From: Mytilinidion resinicola | Lineage: Eukaryota; Ascomycota; Dothideomycetes; Mytilinidiales; Mytilinidiaceae | Length of the DNA: 64,000 bases | Direction of reading: 5' to 3' | Assembly: GCF_010093595.1 (NCBI RefSeq) | Contig: NW_022985440.1 | Coordinates: 1,550,325-1,614,324 of the forward strand | In this document: positions 22,985 through 33,674 of the stretch, in pieces | How positions within the stretch are numbered: position 1 is the first letter of the stretch | How the letters are laid out: every line of letters starts with the position of its first letter | Notes under the pieces: model-generated | The model's database searches: none | Seen by the model: the letters and a program-made list of their open reading frames with translations, nothing else | What the model was told of the DNA's origin: nothing | Made by a program: the position numbers and the translations under genes

Positions 22985-25156
22985 TCAGCATATAATCAAC
23001 TCCCTCTCCATCTCATCAAATTCGCCCCCATCCAACACCCCCAGCACCATCCGTTCTGGAACAATAGATGGCCCAACATGCATACACCGCAACACGCGAG
23101 GCGCATCGCTCTCCGCTTCGTGGGGTGCCTCGCGCAACACCATGAGCACGGGGCATCCACGCACGCGGCACACCACATCCCCCGGCTTCATCACGCGGGG
23201 GCCCATACCGATCAGGCCTGTGGTGGTGCGGAAGATGACACGGCACATGGATACCCACGTTATGTCTTGCACGAATATTAGGCTGGTGGCACCGGTTGCG
23301 CGGCGCTGGATCTCGACTTGCGCAGATTCGGGAAGGCTGGCATATAGCGACCTCTGTGGGAGGTTGTTGTCGTCGTCGCTAACAGAAGCAGCAGTGATGA
23401 GTTCAGAGCCGGCTTCGGACGGCGAAAGCGTGGCAGTGGTAGCCCTTCCGGTCTCACGCAGCCGATGGTACTCCAGCAGGTAAGCGGCAAAGGACTGCCG
23501 ATGCATGTCCTGCGCCTCGCCGGGCTGTGTCGCGTCTTTGGAACTGTGGTCGCCGCCTTCGGCAAGATTGAGGCCACCTGCATGGTCTCGCAACCCGTCG
23601 GCCAAGGCGAGGGAGAGATTATCCAGCACCTTGATTGGATCTTTATGGTTGGAGCCCTGCGCTGGGTACACCATTTCCCAGAGCCGGTCAAGAAAAAAGG
23701 GGTTCTTCTTAGTGCGCTCCCTGAGTAGATTCGTGACAGGGAAGTCAGTCGTCTCCATCATGTGCGACACGGCCACGACTTGGTCCACTACCCATCCGCG
23801 GACGAGTAAACGCGGCATCGGCTGGCCTGTTACGCTGTCTAGCGAGCCTACGATGCGGATTTCAGCATCTTCCTTCGCCGCCGGGGCTATGGGATACGGC
23901 AAGGGTGCCGTCCTATTTATGGAATGCCAGTCGGGGACCCAACTGGGCATCCTGGCGTCATCACTCGTGTCCCATTGGACATGACGCATGCTCTGGTCAC
24001 TTTCATGGTCGACCAGGGTTAATACGTGGAGGTTTTTGGTCTCTCGGATAAAGGTCGCGGCGAGCTTGGTGTAAACGACTCCACGGTTGACGTTGTAGTC
24101 CGGCTTGGCAACCATCTCGCCGTTCATGACGGCCAGCGGGTGGCCCAGGAGCGCGAAGACGCGGTCACGCGGGTCCGTTACGCGCATGATGCGCACCCAG
24201 TGCAGTGCAGTAAGGAAGTCGCACTGCGGCGTCCCATCCTCGTCGACCTCCCAGACGTAACGGATGTGCGCGGCAACCCAGCACTTAAGGTCCAGGTGCG
24301 TCTCTAACGAGGCGCCGTTATAGGCCACATAGCTGACAAACTCGCGCACGCGGTACCAGTTGATGGAATGCAGCTCCAACTCGTGCTGCGGGGACTCATC
24401 CTCATCATCCCGGAGCTCTTGTTCCTCGACCGTGTCCTTCAACGCGGCAGCGGCGTGCCTTTTGTTTGAACAGAATATGTCCGCCACGCGCGCGAGACCC
24501 AGTTCCTGCACAATCCAGGTGCGGTGGAAGTACTCAATGTCGAAAAAGGCCTTGATGGCCGCCCACCTCTGCGCCTCCGTCCTAGAGCGCTTGCGATCCT
24601 CCTCGTCCAGCCGGTCGTTGTCCGTGAGATCGTCCAGGTGCAGCAGGATGCGCGCTTCGTGCAGTGCCACTTCGGGGTCCTCGAGGATGTCGCGGATGAC
24701 TGCCATTGCGAAGCTCGTGAGCCCCTCCTCGTCGTGGCCCAGCCAAGCCAGCACGCGCGACGCACCAGCAAAGATGCGGCCCATCAATCCTACCTGCGAT
24801 ATGCGCTCCGACATGTCGTCCTGGTTGATACAAACGCTATCGACCCACAGGCGGCGGCGGCGGCCAGCCCCGGGTACATGGCCTTCGGTCGACGACCGGG
24901 GGCGCGGCCGGAGGGCCTTGAGCGCCGTTTTCAGATTGGCTGTGATGGCCACGTTCGCGCCGTCGACCACCATGGTTTCTGTCGGGAGGCCGCCCCATAC
25001 ATACGAGATGGCTTCGTAGGGTTCGCCGTCGATGGGCTGCGCGACGAGCGTCCCGACCAAAGGGTCCGATAACTCGCCGGCATGCAATTCGAGCACGCGG
25101 GCGAATTGGAGCGAGAGCGGTTTGTAGCAGGCTGCATAGACGCGTGTAGGAGGCAT
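22985..25156 (-). CDS. HET-domain (heterokaryon incompatibility) protein 1
   Basis: Single exon, 723 residues from the first ATG at 25156 (MPPTRVYAACYKPLS); the frame extends to 25210 without an ATG. HET-domain blocks are in order: YEAISYVWGG near residue 48, then RLWVDSVCINQDDMSERISQ, and a downstream FHRTWIVQELGLA. HET proteins trigger cell death when incompatible hyphae fuse, and their N-terminal domain is TIR-like in function. The long C-terminal part has no recognised repeat domain. GC content is clearly higher than in the MULE that ends 129 bp from its stop codon, and no disabling mutation is seen. Confidence 0.9.
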   Translation of the reverse strand: MPPTRVYAACYKPLSLQFARVLELHAGELSDPLVGTLVAQPIDGEPYEAISYVWGGLPTETMVVDGANVAITANLKTALKALRPRPRSSTEGHVPGAGRRRRLWVDSVCINQDDMSERISQVGLMGRIFAGASRVLAWLGHDEEGLTSFAMAVIRDILEDPEVALHEARILLHLDDLTDNDRLDEEDRKRSRTEAQRWAAIKAFFDIEYFHRTWIVQELGLARVADIFCSNKRHAAAALKDTVEEQELRDDEDESPQHELELHSINWYRVREFVSYVAYNGASLETHLDLKCWVAAHIRYVWEVDEDGTPQCDFLTALHWVRIMRVTDPRDRVFALLGHPLAVMNGEMVAKPDYNVNRGVVYTKLAATFIRETKNLHVLTLVDHESDQSMRHVQWDTSDDARMPSWVPDWHSINRTAPLPYPIAPAAKEDAEIRIVGSLDSVTGQPMPRLLVRGWVVDQVVAVSHMMETTDFPVTNLLRERTKKNPFFLDRLWEMVYPAQGSNHKDPIKVLDNLSLALADGLRDHAGGLNLAEGGDHSSKDATQPGEAQDMHRQSFAAYLLEYHRLRETGRATTATLSPSEAGSELITAASVSDDDNNLPQRSLYASLPESAQVEIQRRATGATSLIFVQDITWVSMCRVIFRTTTGLIGMGPRVMKPGDVVCRVRGCPVLMVLREAPHEAESDAPRVLRCMHVGPSIVPERMVLGVLDGGEFDEMERELIIC

Positions 25157-25951
25157 TCCAGCCTGACCGTGGGAACTAATATTCCCGGGGCCGTTGCACT
25201 GATGAGCCACAAGATAGTCTGATTCCTGGGATGATGGATTCTTGTAGGGGAAGTTCCCTTCGCACTTTGATGAGGCGACTTACATGCAGGTAGAGTACTT
25301 GAGGGGGGGAACGGAGGGCTTGGGCTGTTTTCTATCGAGAATTGGGGCTCTGAAACTGGGACCTAGCGCCTTCCGAGGCAGGGTGAGGACCCCAGTCTTA
25401 GCACCCCCTATCGAATACAGGGCCTAAAACTGGGTTCTAACGAGCTGCTCAGTCTCAGCTCAGGATCGCTCACCCCAGCACAGCCACGGCTCAGGCTGGA
25501 ACATGAGCAGCTCAGTTCCCGGAATGGGAAAGGAAATTGCTTGGGTGCACATTGGGATATCGAACTGCCTGTTGCTTGACTATACAGGCTACATCTCAGA
25601 TGGCAAATGTCAGAGTTACAATGATACCCATGTTTAAGAGTGCTTGCTGGCGCTAACATACTGAAACTGGACTCTGTGTGACTGGCTACTTACAGATGCT
25701 CGGGCTGGTGGTATTCACTGGAAACAACGAGCTCGACACTGGAGCCGATTTCCCCCAGAATCTTGCCTGTCACGTGAGAAACAATAGAAATGACACCCAA
25801 CCTCTCTTCCTCTCCTAACAACCACACCCTTCGTCCTCCATCCCAAAAATGCTCCCACGAACTAAGCAGCACTTCAAGCCCACCCAGAAACACCCCAACA
25901 CCACAACACATCTCCTCGTCAACACCGTTGATAGGGACTCTGCTGGCCAAC
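25157..25951. other. Intergenic, no gene supported
   Basis: Upstream of HET protein 1. Contains short CTCAGCTCAGG-type repeats near 25450-25510, similar in feel to 16830-16880. No coding evidence. Confidence 0.4.
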
Positions 25952-27256
25952 ATGAACTATACTCCTAAGTCCGGCTCTAATGCGGTGAATGCTCTTCAAC
26001 AGGATACTACGCGGCGCAACCCCCCACGAAGTGTGCGTCCCGGTCCTTTGCTTCTAGCTCCTTCGTAAGCACTTACTCCTTGTGCGCTTGTGTACACTCA
26101 TTTGCCACTGCTTGCAATGCTTCGATACCATTCTAGGAGCCTGTTACGGTGAAATTTGCTTCATGTGTAAGAGCTTCCTCTACGATTGTTAGCTAACACG
26201 CACAACTACAGAAAGAAGCGCAAACGAGATGACGACGACACGGACCTACTGAAAGATCAAAAGCCTGCTGCTTGGAACACCAAGCGTGGCCGAAAGCAGA
26301 AGTTCCGCTTCTTGGACCTTCCACGGGAGCTCCGAGATATGGTGTACGGGCATCTGCTGGTGTCCGTTGGGAAAGACTTCGATCTTGACACCACCCCGAT
26401 CATCCAAACCATTCCACCACAAGCTACTATAATGCCGCATGTTGATATACCGGGTTATTATGTACCGCCTCACACAGTTAAGGTGGAGCTTAGGACATGT
26501 TCAGTGACTCGGGGTCAAAAATGCGCCCGTGTTAAGCCTCAACCGTCGAAAATACTCCGCACGTGCGAGCAGGTACGCATATCTAAATAAATCTGTGCAA
26601 AATGAACACTGACGCTTACGGTTCATTCTTCACAGGTCTGCGAAGAGGCAAAGAGAATACTCTACAACGCCCATATCTTCGAGGTAAAGATGCGCGCAAT
26701 CCACGGCCGGTTCGACTCGCCAATAGGATCTGTCTCAACCTCCTCGCGCAGCCGGAATATCTGGGACTTGACCTTGACGCGGCAACTGCACCTAGAGTTT
26801 GATCTCAGGGGATATGACTTTGAGTCTATCCAGCACCACCTCCTGTTCCGCGACCCTGCATATTTCGCTCTCCAGACATTCAGTTTCACGGCCCTCCACA
26901 AGATACTCAAGCTGTGAGAACTACGGGTGTCCTTCGTTCACGACGGTGACTTCCCATCGGAATTGCTGGACTTCTTCAACGGAACGGGACGGGCTCCCCC
27001 GGTGATGCGAGACATGATGCGTAAATTGGTTGCTTCTATACCCAAGAGCGTGCCGAAGGTGCGGTGGGGCTTGAGCGATGAGGAGGCGCAGGCTGATACG
27101 CTTCGTCCTGGCTTTTTCCGAGTCGAGGCCGCAGTGCTGGAGCCGCTGGTGCGGGAGTTCGATGGTATTCGAGGGTCGGATGCAGAGTATTATGCGGATC
27201 CTGTCGAGGTAGAGAATGAAGGCTCGGGCGAAGGATCGGCTGAACCGACCGACTGA
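25952..27256 (+). pseudogene. F-box-like protein, paralog 2, one in-frame TGA
   Basis: Predicted join(25952..26064,26212..26572,26636..27256). Exon 2 has FRFLDLPRELRDMVYGHLL, the same F-box-like motif as paralog 1. The second intron (GTACGC...TCACAG) sits at the same place as the intron of paralog 1. Exon 3 is open from 26636 to the stop at 27254-27256 except for TGA at 26915-26917, where paralog 1 has CGA (LRELRVSF). The 112 codons after the stop still match paralog 1 (IPKSVPKVRWGLSDEE). A single C-to-T change therefore separates it from an intact gene. The first exon is a weaker call. Confidence 0.75.
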
Positions 27257-27737
27257 GAGACTGAATTGAGGGGATGAACGATTAAGATATGATCTCTGTG
27301 GTCGTGGGCCCACTTGCCGAAAGGTATACGTTTCGTCTTCATAGCCGGCCGATGTAGATGACAGGGCCACCCTATGAAGCCGTATCAGAGCACGAATAAA
27401 CCCATTTTGAGATAGCGAAGAAGTAAGAATAAGACTGGACTGGTTTGACGGGACCTAGGACATTACGTTCGTATAGAGTATAAGTGCTAGAAACTAGGAC
27501 GATTGACAAAACCAGCACCTCGCAAGGTGCGAAGAGAGGAGTATGGAATAGAAATATAACAGTAAGATCAAGAAAAGCGCAGCCCATTCAGAGCCAGAAA
27601 TCTGACCGCAATGCGTCCGACCCATATGATACAATGCCCATTCCAAAAAGCTCCTGAAAGGGCTATTCAAACGCCCGCTGAACCCACATACCATCATCCA
27701 TCTGATTAGTCCATATCTGTTCTTCCTCGCTCAGTGA
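27257..27737. other. Short intergenic region
   Basis: Convergent 3' ends of F-box-like paralog 2 and cytochrome c heme lyase; nothing else seen. Confidence 0.4.
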
Positions 27738-28859
27738 TCAATTTTGCCCCTGCGCCATTCTTCGTCGCTGGTTTTGCTCCTCCACCATCTTAAGCGCCGA
27801 CTGAGCTTCCTCCTTTTGTCTCTCTGCCTCTCTCGCACTCCCTCCACTAGCCCTATACCACACATCCCCTCCCCACCGCATTACCCTCTCCGCCGCCTGC
27901 ACCGGCCCATCCACCGCGGGCCTCACATCCAGATAAAACACCGGCTCCCCCGTCGGCTCCGGCGGGCCCTCATAATAATCGATCACATACCGCAACTCCT
28001 TGCACGCCCCCTCCTTATCACACCTCCTCACAAACCAATCATGGCGATCAAACGGCGGCTCCGACGCATACTTCGCCGGCCACGCCTTCGCCAGTATCTG
28101 CATCATCTGCGCCTTGGGCGTCAGCTCGCCGGGCCTGCCCGTGAACCGCACAAGCTTCGGCTCTGGGACCTCCTTATCCGCCCACTGTATGCCCGTCATG
28201 GCGGAGGACACCGTCCCCTCCTCCCCGCGCTTGCAGTTCTGCCACCCCGTTGCCAGCCCCCGCGAGAACCGCCGCTCCCACTCCACGATCTCGGCCCACG
28301 CGCCCTCGTTGAGGTAGTTGTGCACGGAGACCATGCTCTCGACTGCGCTCACGTCTGTGTCGGTGTAGCCTTTGCGTAACATCGCGTTGTACATCTGCTG
28401 CGGGGAGGGGTACTCCCAGAGGGAGCCGTCGGACTTGGGGATGGTGGAGATTTCGCGCTCGAGGGGGAGGGCTTGGGTCTGGTGGGTCGAGTCCCGGGAG
28501 TTGGAGAGGAAGGGCATGTTGTTAAGAAGGTTGAAGAGACCGCCGGAGGAAGGGGCGGCAGTTTGCGGAGACGCGGTGGAGGTGCTGGGTGGGTGTGAGG
28601 CGGGTGTGGGTGTGTCTGGGGGCACGTAGGGGCATGCGCCGGCGGGTATCGAGGCGGCGTCGGGGAGGCGCGATTTTGGTGGTGTGGATGTGGAGGAGGA
28701 GTTGTGCATTGGGCAGCCAGGCTGGGGTTTACGTTAGATCAGGCTGAAGATTGGATATATGGTTGCTTGAAGACGTACGGGTGGTGATGCGGCGCCTTTG
28801 GGTATGGGATGGGGGGCTACCGCCACGGAGGGCTTGCTGTCGGCCCAGAACCAGCCCAT
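27738..28859 (-). CDS. CYC3: Cytochrome c heme lyase (holocytochrome c synthase)
   Basis: Two exons, complement(join(27738..28721,28779..28859)), 354 residues. Exon 1 encodes MGWFWADSKPSVAVAPHPIP and exon 2 opens with PGCPMHNSS, giving the N-terminal Cys-Pro heme-regulatory-type motif of the family. Core motifs: LWEYPSPQQMYNAMLRKGY, VESMVSVHNYLNEGAWAEI, DRHDWFVRRCDKEGACKELR, and VIDYYEGPPEPTGEPVFYLD. The enzyme sits in the mitochondrial intermembrane space and attaches heme to the CXXCH motif of apocytochrome c. Length is usual for filamentous fungi. The intron of 57 nt has a GTACGT donor and a CCCCAG acceptor. No defects seen. Confidence 0.93.
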
Positions 28860-30044
28860 GATGAGAATCGGAAGTATAGGTTGACGATGAAGAAGATGCT
28901 AGTGGTGCGTCCTGGGGTCTGTGGTTTTATTTAAGAGGCAGAGGGTGGCGCGGAGGTTTTCGGGGGAGAAGAAAGTTGTTAGACCAAGGCCGGGACCAAG
29001 GACGTCAGGATTGGTAGCGAGCCTGACCCGTTCACCCTTTTATCAGCGACACGTGATTGGCCTAGATGGTCTTTGCATTGCATTCAGTTCTCTATTGTAT
29101 GGAGGGCTGCATCTTCTATAATTAATTCTGTATCTTCATTTGCTTCAAAATTTGATTTAGGAATCCCTTCACGTTATAGGAATGAATATCAGAAACCAAA
29201 TTCTCTCAATTGTCATGAACACACTCGCTTTCGATATTCAAACCTGCTTGACACTAAGAGCCACCATCAAAGCCGCATGATTGGCATGTCATGTCGACAA
29301 GGCCTGTGAAGGTCTTAGTGGCAATGCACTGTCCGTTATACAAGCTCCTCTTATTGTGACGAGGAAATGCAACGATGAACTATCTGATCGAATCACTTTT
29401 TCACGCCCCTGTCAGTGGCGTGAAAGCGGGATTCTCAAAATTGGTCTCGAACCTTCACTGCTATCTCAGAAAGACCATGCAACATGACTTGTCGCACAAT
29501 TCGAAACGTGGATCTATAAGTACAGAGGTTGACCAAAAAGACAAGAGATAGACCCGTCGCCTCGGAGCTAAAGGTATACACAAGGCAGGGTGCAAACAAG
29601 AGACAAAGTGAAAATGTAACCGCACAATACCGTCCATCCTGGCTCGCCCGTACCAATGTCAGAGCCGTGGTCATTCCCAGACCCAAGCCCTTGATCCCTT
29701 ATTCCGTAAACGCCTCGCAGTTGTAAATCAATCAAGTAGCAGTGTCGGGCAGGTTGAAGGCGTGACTTCGTGGATCATGAAGTCCGGTAAGTGAAGGCAT
29801 ATCAGCTGTGTTGATCCAGACGGTGGCTGAGTTCCTTTGCTTTACCGTTGAGGCATCAAGGATGTTGTACAACATCGCGATCAGTTGTGCGCCATTCGTA
29901 ATAGAGCCCTTGAAGTGCACATTCTCCGTCGAGTTAGTACACCATCAAACAAAAGAAAACACCGAATGCCATTGATAGCATCTGGGCAGACATCATAGGC
30001 TATTTTCGGGGTCACCAACGGATGGAGCGGAGCCTGAATAGCAA
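28860..30044. other. Intergenic, no gene supported
   Basis: Promoter side of the heme lyase gene and 3' side of kapC. Frames in 29.0-29.9 kb lack domain similarity and codon character. Confidence 0.45.
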
Positions 30045-31070
30045 TCATAAGCCATTGTAGCCGTTGATGAAAGAAAAGAGAAGGTGCGCACCTGAAGAGG
30101 TTGGCCTATCGTCCAACTTTTGCCTCTTGTCCGGGTAACTCGAAGAGGCAGGAAGGTATGCGGCTTCTTCGTGATGGTGCTTGCCGCCATTGTTCATCTC
30201 CGGACGCGCTGAAGCAGCCTGAGCAGCCATGCGTAGCTCGCCTATCTCCCGCTCTGAAAGACCTCCGGTGATTCCGGAAGGGATGTCTGAGTTGGTCGCA
30301 TGAGCAGTCGGTGGGTCTCCGTGCGGTCGCGTCAGGTCAATGTTCGCGGGCGCAGGAGGAATCTCGCCCTGTGTTTCGAGCAGGCGCGATTGGAGGTTGA
30401 TGATGTAGTCGCGGAGGGAGTAGTTCTCCGTCTGGAGGGCCTTGTACATTTCGCAGAGTTGCTCGAACTCTTTGACCTGGTCCTTGAGCTGCTTGATATA
30501 CTCTTCTTTGCGCTGACGGAATGCGCGCTGCGATTACACGTTAGTCAGCTCTTATGAAAGCCGTTAGGTACCCAAGTAATCATGGTGATGAGAGCGCGAA
30601 GCTCCACGACCACTACCCCACTTCGGACGCCACGGCCAAGATATAGGACAACACACCTGTGCTGCGCGATTCTGTGCTGCTCTCTTCGAGGTGGAGAGCT
30701 CCCTCCGACCCTTGCGCCCTTCGCTCATGTGGCCGTCGCCGCCGCTATCGCCGGCGCTCATGCTGTAACCAGTGCCGGCAATAGCTGGGTCGATTGTGTG
30801 TGGGCTGGACGGGTGGTTGGAATGCGCGTGGGCTGGAGAAATAGGTTGCGGCGCTGTAGGCTGGCCGGCTCCAGCAGCAAGCAAGTGTTCTCTTAAACCT
30901 GGGGGCGCATAGCTACTTAGTGATTTGTCGAGGTGCTATAGATATCGAGAAATGCTTACTCATTTCAATTGTTTCCTAGGGTCCGTCAGCTGTGTCCAGA
31001 GGTGGGTGAGGACTGGATGAGGACTAGATGATAAAGTAAGCGGACTTACCTGAGAGGAAGCTTGGTTCAT
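30045..31070 (-). CDS. kapC: bZIP transcription factor, KapC-like
   Basis: Predicted four exons, complement(join(30045..30527,30657..30898,30960..30975,31050..31070)). The bZIP core is created by splicing: TSKRAAQNRAAQ in exon 3 joins RAFRQRKEEYIKQL in exon 4, followed by heptad leucines and ALQTENYSLRDYIINLQSRL. The downstream IPPAPANIDLTRPHGD and upstream TIDPAIAG match Aspergillus KapC in layout. It is a nuclear DNA-binding regulator. The first two exons (MNQASSQ and a 16-nt microexon) are inferred from GTAAGT donors, AG acceptors and compatible phases, leading into SLREHLLAAGAG. The 3' end may be altered by a further intron, because a GTGCGC donor lies near the last 15 codons. Confidence 0.85.
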
Positions 31071-33284
31071 TCTTCTTGGAAGGGCTAGCATCAAGGTCAC
31101 AGGCTCGGTAGCGGAGAGCGGCGAGTGGGAGAGAGGTCGGCCGATCGATTCAGGTGGTATTTGCCTGGGGTGATCAAAGCGCGGTGTGGCGGACGATTAT
31201 GTAGCAGCAAAGGCACTGGGTGAATGAGTGGATGCGGGCGGGCTGCAAGTGGAAGCTCGTCCTGGGAACCATTGGTGGTCAGTCTGGAGTCGCAGAGACA
31301 CAGCGAGAAAAGCGACGGGGCGGTCGCGACTGCCCAGACGGCCTTCGCGGCGTGCGATGCTCAATGTTGTCGATTCGCATCGTGGATTGACGGGCCAGTG
31401 GGGAGCTTACCTTTCAGCGTCTGGAGAGAGCAGGTCGGGCTGTGAGTAAGAACTGCTGAGTCAACGCTTCTTATGGTGCTCGGGCTACCAGCAAGCAGAA
31501 GGCGAGCGTGGCGTCGCTCCCGGCCCGAGTAGTGGAGCCATGACCGTGTGAAGATGCGAATAAATTACGACGGCACCGAGGGCATCAACACCTGCTGCTC
31601 CGCTTCCTCCATGCGGCAACCAACCCAGTGCCCGCGGCAAATCAATCCACGCTGCAGAGCACGGCCTTTGCGCCCGCTCGGTAGTTTTGCTTACCAATTG
31701 TCCATGTCTTGGCAGTGAATACGCTTCCGAGCTTCCCGTGGAGCACTGCTGGCCCGCAGGCTAGTCACTTTAGGGGCGCAAGGGGCAAGTGTTGCGGAAG
31801 CCAGCCGCGGAGCATCAGCAATACCGTCAAATCGCCGACTAATCATCGTACAGTATGTAATCCTCGTTGTGGAGCACTAGCATTGGGCAATATAGTGCGC
31901 GTAGAAGATGGAAATCTGTGTACGCGGGTCCACCGCTGTCTGACTTGCCTCGATACATTCTTGGTAACTCAAATCAGACGTAGGTCCGCCAGTTTGAACA
32001 GTCGGTAACCTTGCCAGGCCGCTTTGACGATGCTACCCTGCAGTACGGATCTGACTAGACATACTGTACCGTGTGTAGTTGGCACATTGAAGCTCCCGAG
32101 GAGTTCGTGAAGTTCGGAAAACAATGAATGCAATGTTTGGGAGTGCTGGATCAGAACCTAACTGTGAGAGGCTTCTTTCTAACCCGTTGACCGACTCCTG
32201 GAATGTGCTAGTATCTAGAAGCCTTCAATGGCTTTGCGCGACGCTCAATCCGATACGTCTAAGCTGATCAGATGCGACGAATTTGGCCTACGCAGAGGGT
32301 TGCAGAGCACCCGGCTCATGCTGTCTAGAGTGCTCTAACGTATGACGAGAAACCCACATAGGATGTAACCATTGACACGTAAGTCAGGCGGCTGTCTTTG
32401 CCCGGTTTCTCGCCGCTTGACACTGTTTGAAGTGCGCCAGGACGTCATGTAGAAGCAGGAAGGGATGTAAGAGTTACCACACCGAGATTTAGACAAGTCC
32501 AGTCCTATTCGTGAGGTCTTCTGACAGTGCTCCCCAGTTGTTACACTGTACACTCAGGAGTGGCATTTCGCAGGCCGAAGAGTCAGCAATACCCCACACT
32601 GATCAAATCAACGACTAATCACGTATCGAACGATATTATTCCCTTCCTGGGGCATTGAATCGTTGGTCGGCCGAGCGTCCTCTATACCCCCACTCGCGGT
32701 ACGGAGAGCACGCAGGAAGCGTTAATCTGCACCACAGTCGTGTCAAGCATCTCGGCATCTCGCACCATCTTCTGCTTCTGTCGACTGCATATCGAGCGGC
32801 ACGGTGGAGAACTGTGCATTCCCACACTGTGCATTCCCGCTGGACCAGGAACTCCGAGGTCCCACGGCGCACATCCTGACCCGTGTCGTCACTGAACAAC
32901 CTCGCCTCGAGCAATCCACTGACCGGTGAAGATGAAATGAACGAATAGTCCCAGAGACCGCGTCTCAATTCCTCGCAATGGCCTTGCAGTATCTACGGCC
33001 GTCCCAGGCAATTCGGTATGACTATTTCACGCAGATATAGATTCAGTTTCACTTCTTTCTCCAGTCATACGCAATCCACATGGTTCCCTTGGTGATCTTG
33101 TCAGAACTTTGTCTAACTTTCTTATCACCCCAGCAGATGTCCGATTCTCTGCCGCGCTGGGCCCTCGCCCGCAGTGCCTCGCGCCATCAACCTGCACCTA
33201 CGGCGTCTAGTCTCCACCTTCAACGCCTCACTCCGCCCTGTTACTCGCCCTAATATTCACCCTAATACTCGAAACATTACCACC
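31071..33284. other. Long intergenic region
   Basis: About 2.2 kb between the divergent kapC and pterin dehydratase genes. No frame with domain similarity was found. A 38-codon upstream reading frame starts at the ATG at 33137, just ahead of the dehydratase. The length suggests a large regulatory region or 5' leader for kapC. Confidence 0.4.
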
Positions 33285-33674
33285 ATGACGAGTCCCGAAC
33301 CCGCCTTATCCCCGAGCACCCCCGTAACCCCGATCTTCTCCCCCTCCCAGCCCGCCGACCTCCCCGCGCGCGCCACCTCGCTGCTGCAAACCTCGTCCTG
33401 GACGCTGACGCCCTCGCGCATCGCCATCACGCGCGTCTACCGCTTCAAGACGTTCAAGGCCGCGTGGGCGTTCATGAACCAGGTTGCTGACGAGTGTAAG
33501 CGGCAGCGGCACCACCCGTCGTGGCATAATTTGTACAACGAGGTTACGATTGAGTGGACGACGCATCGGCCGAAGGGGTTGAGTATTAAGGATGTGGAGA
33601 TGGCCGAGTTTTGCGATAGGGTTGCGGAGGAGGGCGGGGCGGTGGAGGGAGAGGAGGGGCGGAGATGCTGTTAG
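33285..33674 (+). CDS. Pterin-4a-carbinolamine dehydratase
   Basis: Single exon, 129 residues from the ATG at 33285; the frame is open upstream to 33174 but only from GTG. Family motifs: WTLTPSRIAITRVYRFKTF, AWAFMNQVADECKRQRHHPS, WHNLYNEVTIEWTTHRPKGL and SIKDVEMAEFCD. The HHP and WTTH histidines are the active-site positions. The enzyme dehydrates 4a-hydroxytetrahydropterin during recycling of the tetrahydrobiopterin cofactor. The domain is normally about 100 residues; the extra N-terminal Ser/Pro-rich 35 residues could be a targeting extension. No defects. Confidence 0.9.
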   Translation: MTSPEPALSPSTPVTPIFSPSQPADLPARATSLLQTSSWTLTPSRIAITRVYRFKTFKAAWAFMNQVADECKRQRHHPSWHNLYNEVTIEWTTHRPKGLSIKDVEMAEFCDRVAEEGGAVEGEEGRRCC

